DNA of 59,874 nucleotides from Chondrus crispus (GCF_000350225.1 NW_005179169.1:170314-230187), one strand, 5' to 3'; positions 42,591 through 53,381 are shown, counted from the first letter of the stretch. The notes: generated by a model from the sequence alone, not told the origin. Program-made: numbers and translations.

Positions 42591-43283
42591 TTGGGAAAGT
42601 GTAATGTCTACCGACGTTTCGTCGATCACTTCGCCAAGATAGCAGCGGCCCTAACGGCTATGCTCCGAAAAGAAGAGCCGGATGTCCTTCCCGATCTGGA
42701 CGAAGAACGGACTGCGGCCTTCCACACGTTGAAAGAGTGTCTGATCGGGCCGCCGGTCCTGAAACTTCCCAGACTGGGGCTGTTGTACTCGCTAGACACG
42801 GACGCGTCAGATCCCCAGCTGGGCTGCACGCTACAGCAGACCCAAGAGGATGGACACCGATACTATGTCTCGTATTGGTCACGTACGCTCTCGACAGCGG
42901 AACGCAACTACTCGACAGCCGAAAAGGAATGCCTCGCCATTGTATGGACGAGACAGACGCTCTACCCATACTTGGAAAGGGAGCAGTTCACAGTCAATAC
43001 CGACCACCACTCCCTGCGGTGGCTCATGAACCTCGCCGATGCGAGTAGCCGACTTGCCCGATGGCGCTTGCTCCTCGCGGAATACGAGTTCGACGTGACC
43101 TACGCGAAGGGAATCAAGAACTGCCTCGCCGACGCCTTAAGTCGTATCCCATCTACGGGGGGTACGAGGGCGGCGATCGACGAGGAGATACCTTGCTACG
43201 CCGTCATGGACTTCGACGATGAAAGTCAACATGAAGAGGAGACCTACGAACCTGCGGACGTCGAGATGTCCGCGGGCTGCTAG
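42591..43283 (+). pseudogene. RNase H of plus-strand Gypsy relic
   Basis: A 230-codon open stretch. It starts in the connection region (VYRRFVDHFAKIAAALTAML), then shows LYSLDTDASDPQLGCTL, SYWSRTLSTAERNYSTAEKECLAIVW, FTVNTDHHSLRWLMNL and KNCLADALSRIP. Catalytic Asp and Glu residues are retained. It is the longest open part of this relic. Confidence 0.9.
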
Positions 43284-43427
43284 GCCCTCGACCCTCCGGC
43301 CTCCTTCGCCGCAATAACCCACCCAGATTTCTTTCGTGAACAGCACTCCGACCCTTTTTGCAAGGAGGTGACTTCCCGTCTTGAGAAGGGGTAGGGGTAT
43401 GCCGAACTGCGGCGGTCCCGATTCTTC

Positions 43428-44530
43428 GTGAATCGGGAAGGTTTGGTCTGCCGGAAAGCCCATCTCGACGGTGTAGAACAGATCGTGGTACCAACAGCCC
43501 TCCGTGAAAGGCTGCTGTACCTTTCGCATTACCCCGCCATCTCCGGCCATCCAGGCTGCAGGCGGCTGTTTTATACGCTTAGGCAGCGGTTCTACTGGGC
43601 CAGAATGTCGGCGGATGCGTACTCCACAGTGAAGATGTGCCCGGACTGCCCGAAGGCACGCATCAAATTGCGGAAGCACAACTCCGAGTTGAAGACCTTT
43701 CCTCCGTCAGGGCCTTCGGAGTTTATAGCCGTCGATATCCTAGGCGAACTTCCTCCCATACCGAGAGGGAAACGATACCTCTTGGTGATGACGGATAAAT
43801 ACTCCAAGCTGACTAGGACTGTCCCGCTCAAGAGGATTGCCCCGAGACTGTTTCACAGGCGTTCATTTCCCACTGAGTGTTCACGCACGGAGCACCCGTG
43901 AAACTCCTCTCCGAAAATGGAGGACAATTCACCTCGAGGTTCTTTCTCGCTGTATGTAAGATACTCTCGATCGAAAGCGTGTCTACCACGGCATATCACC
44001 TCCAAACTAATGGGCAGGTGAAATGATTCAACTGTACGCTGGTGTCAACTATCCGGCATTACCTCGCCGACAACCAACGTGACTGGGATCAGCACACGGA
44101 CGCCCTCACGTAGGGTTACAAATGTACGGTTTACCGGATGATTGGGATGAAACACTTCGACATGGTGCTCTCCCGGACCCCAAGTCACCTGGCTCTTCAA
44201 CACACCTGTTGGACCTCTCTGCCTCTAGGGCGCAATTCAATATCCGTTACCTGGCGTGGTTACGCTGTCTCATGCCGACGGCCAGTCGCCATTTACTGGC
44301 TGGACAATACAGATACAAGCGCTATTTCGACAAGCGGTTTCGCTTCCCCACTCCTGAGCATGAGGTTGGTGATCAAGTCCTCGTGAACCGCGAGGCAGCC
44401 CTCTGGTCGGAGGAGACATCCGAGAACGACCGGGCAAATAATAAACTCGCACACAAGGCTGAGGGCCCGTTTCCGTCGTACAAGTGGACGAGCACACCGT
44501 CAATATCCTACGCAGGACGGGACTGAAGGA
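43428..44530 (+). pseudogene. Integrase of plus-strand Gypsy relic
   Basis: The first part (43428-43901) has the zinc region (LSHYPAISGHPGCRRL ... CPDCPKARIKL) and the first catalytic Asp (EFIAVDILGELP). Then frames shift: the second Asp (LLSENGGQFTSRF, Asp replaced by Glu), and the third-motif region near 44000, where TNGQV is followed by a stop. The C-terminal part (44122-44526) includes YKRYFDKRFRFPTPEHEVGDQVLVNREAALW, the integrase tail. Confidence 0.85.
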
Positions 44531-45059
44531 TCAGCTATCTCGTGACCGCGTCATCAAGTCGCCCCCGTTGCGCAGCCACCCGGAGGAACCGCTGCACCAA
44601 GCGACGCCAACCGGGGAAGATGATAACCGCCCGAAACGATACCTCCCGAAGCCACCCCCTCGACCGCGGCGACCGCGCCCACGCGCACGTCAGGGCTGCT
44701 GGACGCCATTACTAGAAGAGAAACCGAGGACCCGCTCGCGCAACTCGCTGGATTCCGTCCTCAGGTCGAAAAAACCGCGGATCCTACGCCATGAAGACAG
44801 GCGGGCGCGCACCCCGTGACGCGCGCACGGACTGCTACGGGGTCCCCTATGGCCCTGAGCAACCAGTGAACCGGGCCACTTTGCCCGCGTCAAGCAACGC
44901 TGCCGCATTCACCTGTCAGGAGACCGATCTCCTACGCCAGGCATTCATCCCGTCCGGCGCGAAACGTCTGGCTGCCAACTGCACGTTTCCCCTCACGTCC
45001 TCCCGCGTTCGACTCACCTCACCTCATCTGAGTCCTTACCTCTGGCCCCCGGCCGGAGA

Positions 45060-45260
45060 CCAACCCCACACCCACGGCGTACATTCGCTTATCGGACACG
45101 GTCCCGGTGACGACGGGATCCCCCTCTTTCGGGTGCATTGGTACGGCTAAAACGTCGCCGACTCCACCTGGGGACCCGCGCATTACATTCAATACAATAC
45201 TGTGGTGCGGTATTGTCGCAAGAAGCGGGTAAAAATTCCCGATTGCGCGCACTTGAAGCG
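45060..45260 (+). pseudogene. Chromodomain relic of plus-strand Gypsy
   Basis: Reading through one stop at 45148, the frame gives LFRVHWYG, then ADSTWGPAHYIQYNTVVRYCRKKR, which follows the chromodomain pattern of the complete element (LKVEWYGY ... DATWEP ... VTYFRRKK). This places the relic among the chromoviruses too and marks the 3' end of its pol. Confidence 0.7.
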
Positions 45261-45739
45261 ACCCGACAGCGTCGGGCTCGAAAACTAGTTCGGTTTGACC
45301 GAGGGCTCTGTACCCTCTACGCGCAGTACGGTGGCTTCGACGTCATAACGCCTCATGGAACCTTACGTCACCACCCTCGATCCGCCACCGTGCGTCTTGG
45401 CCCGACAACGATACCTCGTTTGGCCAATGTCTGATTTTTGATTTTTTGATTTTTCTTGTTGACAAGGGTGATTATTTCCGTTAGAATCTCGGGCGTGGTG
45501 TCCCGCGCCCAACCAGAGCAAGGACGAGCCGCCGGCCTGACAGTGCTGTCGGTTTTGGTCAATGTCCCCCTCCTACCATGGAGCAACCTCTCGCGCGGCG
45601 AACGAAAACCACTGGCCCCGCCGAGGGCATGGTGGTTACGCCTCTTCCTATGGAAGGGGAGGGTAGGTCACCGGCCTCGGACGGCAAGGCTGTCCTTCGC
45701 CCGAGCCGCGCTCGGTTCCCGTTTTTTTTCAAAGAGAAG

Positions 45740-46545
45740 AGACCTCCTACTCGCGGTAACGAGGCCCCTGTCCGCCGTATGGCGTGTTCAAAGTCGCCCC
45801 CGTACCAATGACGGAGGATTGTCTGCTCGCGGTAACGAGGCCCCATTCGCCAGGTGGCGCGCCTTGTAAGGACGCTCCCGCTCCAACGACGGGAACATCC
45901 CAACCCGTTTGACGAGGCGTCCCCTCGCTTGGGGGCACGCTCATGCTCTCGCCCCCTGAAGGGGGTGACGCCGTTCTCATCGAGCTGAGGCCTCTAACCG
46001 CCGTGCGACGTGACCAACGACCCCCTACTGGCTTTAACGAGGTCTCAGCTCGCCGTGTGGCGAGTGCCCGGTCACCACCTGTACCAATGACGGAATGTTG
46101 TCTACTCGCGTCACGAGGCCCCGCACGGTGGTACCTACCACGACCGTGATTTTCGCCTACGCCCTCCAGGCCAACTGCATCCGGATCCAAGCCCAGAATC
46201 TACCTCGACCTCGTGTCGTCTTTTTGTTACTGTATAGTTCCTCATGCAACCGGGACTAACGCACCGTACGCCCTCCAACAACCGGGGCAGGTTCCTCCGA
46301 CTTCGCGTCGATTTGTATTCTTTTCCTCGGATGCTCGAGACTAACTCCCCGTGCGGAAGCAACCCGCTTGTGGCCTACCGCTCGCACGCATGAGGTGCAA
46401 ACTTTAACCCCGACTTCGCGTCGTTTCCGTTTTTATTGCTCCTCGTATCCGAGAATAATGCACTGTGCGGGACACTCCCGCTGGTGGTCTACCTCATGTA
46501 ATTACCACGGGTGATTGCAAATCCCGACTTCGAGTCGTACCTTCC
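45740..46545 (+). repeat. Degenerate tandem repeats between pol relic and antisense gene copy 3
   Basis: Two repeat types. Type 1 (about 45749-46130) has a unit of roughly 75 bp containing CTCGCGGTAACGAGGCCCC and CCGTACCAATGACGG; I see four diverged copies. Type 2 (about 46190-46545) has a unit of roughly 115 bp containing GACTTCGCGTCG, a T-rich stretch, CCTCGTATCCGAGAATAATGCAC and GTGGTCTACC; I see three diverged copies. Tandem repeats at this position in an LTR element resemble those seen in large plant Gypsy elements. Confidence 0.65.
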
Positions 46546-46618
46546 TCGCTTTAAGCGAGCCCCTTCCCCTTCTGACGGGCACCCTCTGGGGTTGCCATCT
46601 GGGGATATTTACTCGATC

Positions 46619-48157
46619 TCACGCGTCGTCCCCACCCTCATAATCCATGAGATCCTCCTCCCGGACCTCTGCGACCCCCGCGGCTCGCTGTGGTTCCGGG
46701 ATGTTCTCCACGACACGACCCGTGTTACCCGCAGCGGTCGCCACGGACACCGGCAACTCCTCAGCAATCAGTCGCTGCAGTTGAGCCCGCAGACGCGGAT
46801 TCCTCAAGAGCTCGCGGAAGTCCGCGTCAGGCATCGGGGGCGGATCGCGCCCCTCCGCCCCACTCGCGGTGGAACGTTCTCTTCCCCGCCTCCAGTCGTA
46901 CCCACGTCCGCCGCCGCTGGCGCGACGATGGTGGCCGGAGCGGGTCCGCCTATATGCCCCCGATCAGGAGCGATACCGGGACTCTTCCCGAAACCTAGCC
47001 CGCGTCGTCGCACGCGTCTACCGTCGCTACTGTGTTCGGCAACTCCAGCACCTCCGCCCCGTTCATTCTCGGGCTGGTTGAGTCGGAGGGTGCCCGCCTC
47101 GATTCGAACCCAATTGTCACTGTTCGGACCACCAGCGTCACACCGCCGTCCGGGAGAACAGTGCGTCGTTCGGGGGTTGTCGTAATGATGCCCCTGGGCG
47201 TAGGGAACATGAGTCCAATCAATGTCCTCGTGGAGATCTAGCAGGGACTTCAATTGTCCCTGTAGCACCGCGCTGCCGAGCACGCGAGTTAAATCCAGCC
47301 GCTGAAGCGACTCCACGGCCAGGGTCGGGAGTACGTAGAGCCGCCCGTCGTATGCGCTCCACAGGAACCGCTTAGCGACGATGGCGAGCCACGCGCTCGA
47401 GAAGACCATCCAGCGAGCGGACTGAGGGTCTTCCAACAAACTCAGTCCGCAATATACACACAAGGGGGAACCTCAGCGATGAAGTCCGCGGGGACTTCAT
47501 ACCGCTCGAATGTGGTCACATCGACCAATTCGCAAGCGACAAATAATCCCATGTGTTTATGCATGCGACGCTCGAACTTGAGCTTGTTATACATCGCGGG
47601 GTCACGTACCCGTTCGGGCAACTGGGCATACCCGTCCGGTAAGATCGCGCTCCCCCAGGCCATCATTGCCTCCGAGGGAGCTCCCTCCCGTATGCGGAGA
47701 TTGTCGAGGATCCGTTTCAAATTAGCTACGTACACCCGGTCGTCCTCGGTGCGGTACGCCCACGTATCGAAATCCCAGGCGCGGAGAAAGAGCCAGCTAC
47801 ACGGCGTTCGACGCATCCGCAGACGGATCAGCTCCAAGAAGGCCACCCGGCACTCAGTGTTGCTTCGTCGGAAGTCGGGGCGTACCAACGCCTGTTTCGC
47901 AACCAAGCGGTGCGTGAAGTACCGGGATCGAACAGCTGCAATGCTGAGGCGCCCGGGAGTTCACCTGACGCCGCAGTGTATTGGCGGATTAATTCCTCGT
48001 CCCGAAACCCTTCGGCAGAAAGGAAGAGAGCCTGCTCGAAGACCAGCGCGTCGTCATAAAGACTTCGACCCCACAACTCCCGCGGGCGGGCCATGACCCG
48101 CTCTAATAGCTGAGCACCCCCACCAAGGGGTGCCTTGGTGCTTGCAAGAAACACCAC
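46619..48157 (-). pseudogene. Antisense gene of Gypsy chromovirus, copy 3 (divergent, frameshifted)
   Basis: Four minus-strand pieces in shifting frames align in order with the gene at 20425-22089. 48157-47828 (RSLYDDALVFEQALFLSAEGFRDEE) matches the N-terminal third. 47906-47442 (AWDFDTWAYRTEDDRVYVANLKRIL, AILPDGY, KLKFERRMHKHMGLFVACELVDVTTFERY) matches CDTW, RAILPLNF, FERKMRSDTGYFLAYQMVEAGEIAR. 47463-46804 (SARWMVFSSAWLAIVAKRFLWSAYDGRLYVLP, DIDWTHVP) matches HGLWVVFLTEWCVKVAATLLWEAYDCWRLWYLP and VDWDVVP. 46834-46619 gives the C-terminal helix. Identity is low but the motif order is complete. It lies opposite to and downstream of the plus-strand pol relic, the same arrangement as in the complete element. 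Confidence 0.72.
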
Positions 48158-48189
48158 GGGAGATGCCGCTGTCCGCCCTTCTTACAGAG

Positions 48190-48500
48190 AAAGAAACTGC
48201 GCTTGTCGCGAGAAAAGTACGCGCTTGTCGCGGGAAAACCCCGTGCTTGTCGAGGGGAAAGTTCGTGCTTGTCGCGGGGAAAGCTCGCGCTTGCCGCGGG
48301 AAAAGCTCGCGCTCGTCGTGGGATATGTAGCGCTTGTCGTGGAACCAACCGCACTTGACGCGGAAACCAAAGAACGCGTTTGTCGCGGGAAAAGCTTGCG
48401 CTTGTCTCGGGATAGGTCGCGTCGGTCGTGAGACAACAGCCGCACTGGTCGAGAGTACAGCCACGCTTTCCGCCGACCAGATCACGCGTACCGCGAAAAA
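48190..48500 (+). repeat. Degenerate minisatellite, unit about 24-27 bp
   Basis: Units built on GCGCTTGTCGCGGGAAAAG follow one another about ten times with drift (CTTGTCGAGGGGAAAG, CTTGCCGCGGGAAAAG, CTCGTCGTGGGATATG, CTTGTCTCGGGATAGG). More diverged units may continue to about 48620. It overlaps the region just upstream of antisense gene copy 3. Confidence 0.85.
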
Positions 48501-48619
48501 GGATCGCCCGTGCCACGACGGATATTACACGGTGTGCAAAGGCCAGCAGCACTAGTCGTGGAACCGTCGCGCTTGTGCGACCACAAAAGCCGCGCTCGTT
48601 GGTACGGGGATAAAACGCG

Positions 48620-49020
48620 TGAGAGCCAGAGTCAGGCTCAGACGAGACGACAGCGCGTGTACAGAGGCCGTGCTCGTGGTAAGCCGGAGTGCTCGTTTCG
48701 TGGGACCTCGTTTTTCTCTTGGCTGTGACGGGTCTTGCAACCGACGTCGCTAAAAACAGGAAGGAAGATGGGAAAGAAAGGAAGCAGAGAGAAGAGGAGA
48801 CCCGTGTTCTTCACGGCTCAATACCCAAGTCCGATCGCTCCGTGACACTACTACCCCGCGCCTTCAAGCTGTTGAGAGGGCGGGGTCCCATACAACGTTA
48901 CCGGCGGTTTACAAGTCGCCAGAATTAGGTTGTTGGGGACGCCCTATTTTAGGAAGCGGGCTCTGTAGTGCACTGAGACGCCACTTCCTTTATCCCGGGA
49001 CACTTGCCCACGACGCCACC
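48620..49020. other. Unassigned sequence between minisatellite and repeat X
   Basis: No gene or known element is recognised. The right LTR of the plus-strand Gypsy relic would be expected near here, but no TGTAGTGCAAT-type terminus is visible. Confidence 0.5.
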
Positions 49021-49029
49021 TTCCGCCTT

Positions 49030-49660
49030 CGAGCGGAACCTCCTCACGTGTACCCGTCACCACGTGTACTCGTGTCACACCCCACGTTTTTCCATGCCAT
49101 TCCCCACTTGTACCCGTGGCCCACGACCACATGTCACGGGTGTCGTGCCCTTTCATTTTAATTAGTATTATTATTATAGTCCGACGTCGACTTCTATATA
49201 GTGGACGTCCGACCCTAAGTAAATTCCCACAAAGCCTTGTGTCTACAACCTGAGCTTTTGGAACTGGGAGTTGTAGCCTTGCGCTTAGTATTAGCCTACC
49301 GCTGTGATACGCGAGCCGATCTACTTCGCTCAGTTCCCACCTACCTCTACCGCGCGCGCCAGCCTGTCCCAACCGCTCCGCTCCTCTCGGGTGTGTCCTT
49401 TACTTCCTTTTCCCTCTTATTTCCCTACTGCGCATAGCGTCCGGCCCCGTACCGGTCCCTTACGGGCAGTCTCCTGACAAGCCCCCAATGCGCCCCCGAA
49501 CGTGCGCGCTCTGCCCGAGGCCTCGGGAAATGNNNNNNNNNNNNNNNNNNNNNNNNNNNNNNNNNNNNNNNNNNNNNNNNNNNNNNNNNNNNNNNNNNNN
49601 NNNNNNNNNNNNNNNNNNNNNNNNNNNNNNNNATTTCCCCCTCAGTGCACGACACACTGC
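49030..49660 (+). repeat. Repeat X, copy A (LTR-like, uninterrupted at the Harbinger site)
   Basis: Matches 52870-53157 joined to 56220-56585. It starts with CACGTGTAC-type words, has TTTTAATTAGTATTATTATTA, a TATATAG box at about 49194-49200 between partly complementary arms, then CGTCCGACCCTAAGTAAAT, GGAACTGGGAGTTGTAGCC, a pyrimidine-rich leader and TTTCCCCCTC-GTGCACGAC. The TATA-plus-leader layout suggests a solo LTR, but the TG...CA ends were not established. It gives the empty-site sequence for the Harbinger insertion in copy B. Confidence 0.7.
49533..49632. other. Assembly gap (100 N)
   Basis: Exactly 100 N. Comparison with repeat X copy B, where the flanks CTCTGCC and TTTCCCCCTC are separated by only about 15 bases, suggests that very little sequence may be missing. 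Confidence 0.98.
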
Positions 49661-49802
49661 AGCCGACAACATTAAAAAGGGCCACCCTTTTCTGCTCTTG
49701 CTTGGTGGCTATTCGTCTCGAAACATCGGCTTGGATAGATTTTTGCTCTCAAAACAATATGGAGGCTGCCATTAACGCCGCCAACACCTCTCTATTCTCT
49801 AG

Positions 49803-50763
49803 ACTTCTGATCAACTGATCAAAAAGCGATTCCATGGGCTCACGCGAGAGGTGAGAGATGAGTTCTATCGCCAAGGCAGTGTCGATGCGACAAAGGTCAA
49901 CCTTAACCTGGCTTGCACTGTGTATGCGTGGAAAAGTATAGCACCCGAACTAGTAAAAGCTTCACTCAAAGTAACGGGAACTTTTCCATTTCAACGCAAC
50001 TTCACCGATAAATACAAATGGTTCCAAGATGAACAAAACGACAGGATTAAAAAGGCAGAAGAACGTTTCGGAAAAGCGTCAACAGCCTCGCGTCCTCCAT
50101 CTGTTGGAAGTAGACGCAGCGGTCAACTTGTGTTCAAAAAAGTTATGACAATTATCTCAAGCAGCAAGGGTGTATCAACAAAGCTGCAAGAAGTTCAAAC
50201 AATCTTGAAACAGGAGGAGTCCGTCGAAAGTATTCTGATGGACAAAATCAGCCACCAAAAGGGAAAAACGCGAAATTTCCGGGAAAACAGCGAGTGAAAG
50301 ACCGCGTTCTCTACGACGATGGAGCCCTAGCAGAGTGGGTGACGCTGAGAAGCTTCGGATGCGAAAGGAGGCAGAGGAAGCGAAGGACCACAATGAGCAG
50401 GAGCGCCTTGAAGAGGGAACAAGGAAAAAGAAGGAGATATGTTTGGCCCAAGAGAAGGCTGAGGCAACAGCTGAAGATCAAGGGAAGGAACAGGACGCGA
50501 TACGTCTTAAAAAGATGGTTCAGTGTGAGAAGCACCACAAAGAGCTATTGGAGCGTCGCAGTAAAAGAGAAAAGAATGCCAAAGAGAAGAAACGCACTAA
50601 AGATGTACGACGAGAAGCAAGACGATTGCGCAGCATTTCGCAAAGTCAAGAATGCAGGACATTACACAAGCCCCCAAAACAGCAGAAAACACAAGAAAAC
50701 CGCCATATACTTGTTGCAGTTGGCGGGGGAGCTTCTTTTGCAAGCTGTTCATGGCACCGTTAA
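49803..50763 (+). pseudogene. Fragment resembling C-terminal part of a pogo/CENP-B-type (DDE_1) transposase
   Basis: The first frame (49803-50297) reads DQLIKKRFHGLTREVRDEF ... VYAWKSIAPELVKASLKVTGTFPF. The phrase 'W..I.PE.V..SF...G' is typical of the end of DDE_1 transposases of the pogo/Tigger group. A second frame (50335-50763) is lysine- and glutamate-rich and would form a coiled coil (RKEAEEAKDHNEQERLEEGTRK), as the tails of such proteins sometimes do. The catalytic core is absent. A different lysine-rich protein is possible; this is a tentative family call. Confidence 0.45.
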
Positions 50764-51202
50764 AATTGGGAGCGAACCAGCTCGGGGCCCAAAATAACGC
50801 CCATACACACATGACGGTACTCGTTTGTGACAGAAAGAGATCAGGAGTGTACAGTGGGTCTTCATTTGCCTGAGACGGTGCAAAGCATACTGACGCAATC
50901 AACTTTTGAAGCTGATTCTTTCGAGAAGATCTACGAATTGAAGTCGGAGTTCAGTCTCCAGTGGTGATAATGACGAGAAAGAAGACAACTTCAGCGTCCC
51001 CTCCGTCGCCGCACCAGCTGCTGGCGACAACGGCAGCGCCACGCACGTTCGACGTAGGTAACGCGAGCGAGAACAGCCTTGACAACTCGCGCGCAACACT
51101 GCCCGCGCATACGCGCGCGACTCCGCCTGCGCCTTCGCGCCCGACTCTGCCCTCGTCTCCTCAAGCCACCTCCGCCCAGGTCCCCCACCCACGCGCCCCT
51201 GG

Positions 51203-52423
51203 GTGACCCTTGCAGCCGCCCAACCTCGTCCTACTCGCCGCTCCATTTGCCCTCCTGCTCATGCAAAAGCCTCCCGCGCAGCTCTGCCTCCCACTCTTGC
51301 ACAACTGCCTGCAACATCTTCCACTTCTCCGTTTGTCTCGCCTGCCTCTCTGCATTTGCCTAGTGTCCACACACGCCTTGGTTTACCCGTCCTTACACTG
51401 GCTGCCGCCCGCGCCGCAGTTGCAGATCCTATGTCAGTCTCGGGAGCTACACTCGCAGAAGCCCGCAATCTCGTCTGCACCGTCGGCAACCCGATCAGCC
51501 AGGACCCCCGCACTGGTGAGCCCGTAGCTCCGCCTCCCGCTGTCACTGCGTATGCCTTCGCCCTAGATTCTCAGTACGCGGCGTTCCCGTTCTTCGAAGC
51601 GGCGCAATCCGCACTTCGTCGACGTGCACAGCTTGCTGAAGTCATGCTCCCACATGTCCTCATTCCTAGCGTCGCACGCTGGACATATATCTACTTCCTC
51701 GTTGCAGCCACCCCTGCCATTGCCCGAATCTTCGCTCACGATAAGCTCATCTACGAGAACCTCATCCAAACTGCCCCCATTTCTCACACAGCATGCCAAA
51801 TCGATCCGTCCGCTGCCGCCAGCGTCGCGTGTCGCCTCACTCGCGAGGCTCACCGCCTCCTCAACTGCCGCACCCCTACTGCGGTGCCCATGCCAGTCCG
51901 CGTCGCTCTGGCGATGACCCTGCAAACTCACGCCTACACCATCACACAACGCCTCGCACGCCGACCCCCTAATGTTCTCGTCGCAACCCCGCTCAACAAT
52001 GCTTTGCCAACCTCTGCTGTCGCAGCGCTCCCAAATGATGCCCATGACGTACGACATGGCGCACCTCGCCGCCATGCTTCCGCATTCTCGATTCAAGCAG
52101 CTGGCTCTAATGACCCTGCTGCCGAGATACGCCCTATGCCGTCAACGACCCAAACACCTCCTCCCGTCGATGTGCGCCCTCCCTCTCCTATCGCGCCTTC
52201 TGATCGTCATACAGTCTCCCCGTCCCCTATGCACCGCTCCCCTGAAATGAGCCCTCCCGCCTCCCCAGCGGACTGCGGGCGGACCCGCCCACCAACAGCT
52301 CCGAACCCAATGGCCTTTCATGCCTCTCCATCACCCCCAAATATTCTCCGAAAGCGTCCTTTGTCGTTCTCAGACAAGCTTTCCCCCTTTCACCGGCCTC
52401 GCGGCAGCCAGGAACCAGCATGA
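51203..52423 (+). CDS. Non-LTR retrotransposon upstream open frame (ORF1-like)
   Basis: An open frame of 406 codons. The N-terminal 70 residues are Ala/Pro/Arg-rich and the true start is uncertain (MSVSGATLAEARNLVCTV at 51431 is a plausible one). Residues about 80-250 form a folded-looking segment (YAFALDSQYAAFPFFEAAQSALRRRAQ, HVLIPSVARWTYIYFLVAATPAIARIFAHDKLIYENLI) that I do not recognise. The C-terminal 130 residues are proline/serine-rich. Its TGA overlaps the ATG of the next frame (ATGA at 52420-52423). Position and continuation into reverse transcriptase sequences suggest it belongs to the same element. Confidence 0.5.
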   Translation: MTLAAAQPRPTRRSICPPAHAKASRAALPPTLAQLPATSSTSPFVSPASLHLPSVHTRLGLPVLTLAAARAAVADPMSVSGATLAEARNLVCTVGNPISQDPRTGEPVAPPPAVTAYAFALDSQYAAFPFFEAAQSALRRRAQLAEVMLPHVLIPSVARWTYIYFLVAATPAIARIFAHDKLIYENLIQTAPISHTACQIDPSAAASVACRLTREAHRLLNCRTPTAVPMPVRVALAMTLQTHAYTITQRLARRPPNVLVATPLNNALPTSAVAALPNDAHDVRHGAPRRHASAFSIQAAGSNDPAAEIRPMPSTTQTPPPVDVRPPSPIAPSDRHTVSPSPMHRSPEMSPPASPADCGRTRPPTAPNPMAFHASPSPPNILRKRPLSFSDKLSPFHRPRGSQEPA

Positions 52424-52830
52424 GCGGGCCTCGCGGTCGCGCAATACCCAACACAGCGAGTCCCTCAACTCCTGCCCCCACCGTCCAGGCCAAACGCCCC
52501 ACCGCTTCCCTTCCAACACTCATACTCGGCCCTTCTTCGCACTCCCAGCAGTCCACACCAAGCACTCTCGCAGACGCCGCAAGTGTCGACACATTCCCTA
52601 TGCCCTCAGTGGAGGACCTCCTCAGGTCTCCCATCCGGTCCTCGGACATATTCACCTCCATTCCAAGCATCTGTCTACCCCGTGTGGTCCTTCTCTTCAT
52701 GTCCTTCGTCCATCGAGCGGCTTCCTGCAGAGACCCTGTAGACACTTACAACGCGTTTCTCCGCTTGCACATGTTTCCAACAGCTTGGTGTGCACTGACC
52801 GCCCAGCTTAATCGCGGCGCCGTACAATAG
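52420..52830 (+). pseudogene. Non-LTR element: region just before reverse transcriptase, cut by insertion
   Basis: An open frame of 136 codons: a Pro/Ser-rich start, then LPRVVLLFMSFVHRAA and YNAFLRLHMFPTAWCALTAQLNR, resembling the region that precedes the reverse transcriptase in this type of element. It ends at a TAG immediately after the codon pair GTA CAA (52822-52827). The frame resumes at 56643 (CAA CTA AAG) with LKALFSRILRAGCVSQWPSLWQE. Both sides share CAA in the same codon phase, so the intervening 3.8 kb is an insertion. Confidence 0.7.
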
Positions 52831-53157
52831 CACACGCGGAATGCCACACTATCATAAGTGATCTACCACGTGTAACCGTGTATATTTCTCCACCAGCACA
52901 GTCTAGGTGTAAGCTCCATGGAGCCCTGTCGAAGTACTGACAGTCTTGCCCCACGTGTACTCGTGCCATCCCTCACGTGTACTCGTGTCATACCCCACGT
53001 ATATCCGTGTCCTAACCCACGTGTACCCGTGTCTCTCCAACACGTGTCACGTGTCCCTCCAACACGTGTCATGGGTTCCATATCCCTTTATTTTAATTAG
53101 TTAATATTATTATTACATTCCGACGTCGGCTAGTATATAGCCGACGTCCGACCCTAA
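52831..53157 (+). repeat. Repeat X, copy B, left part
   Basis: Carries several CACGTGTACTCGTGTC-like words (52951-53060), TTTTAATTAGTTAATATTATTATTA, and an 11-bp perfect inverted repeat (53122-53132 and 53138-53148) around GTATA. It is interrupted after CCGACCCTAA by the Harbinger element and resumes at 56220. The exact left end is taken from the break in the non-LTR frame. Confidence 0.7.
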
Positions 53158-53381
53158 GAGCGTCCCCACCGGTAGGGTCCAAAAGTGGGGTCCAATCCAA
53201 ATTTTTGCACACTTGGCGAAGTATTAGTGGTGATACAACTGCGGAAGTTGTGATGCAAATTCTGAATCCAACTCGTTGGATTGGACCCGAGAAAATCGGT
53301 TACCTACCCCACCCATGCCAAATAAAGTTGCAGATCCAACGCCGTTGTACGAGGTCGGTGGTGAGCAGGGCCTGTTGCAGA

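Noticed and set aside
48190..48500. Repeat array considered as CRISPR-like
   Set aside because: Units are degenerate and contiguous without unique spacers, and the setting is a eukaryotic transposon; it is a minisatellite.
49030..49660. Repeat X considered as the right LTR of the plus-strand Gypsy relic
   Set aside because: Its TATA-leader layout suits an LTR, but no TG...CA ends, primer site or partner LTR next to the relic were found, and copy B sits alone in an unrelated element. The link is unproven.
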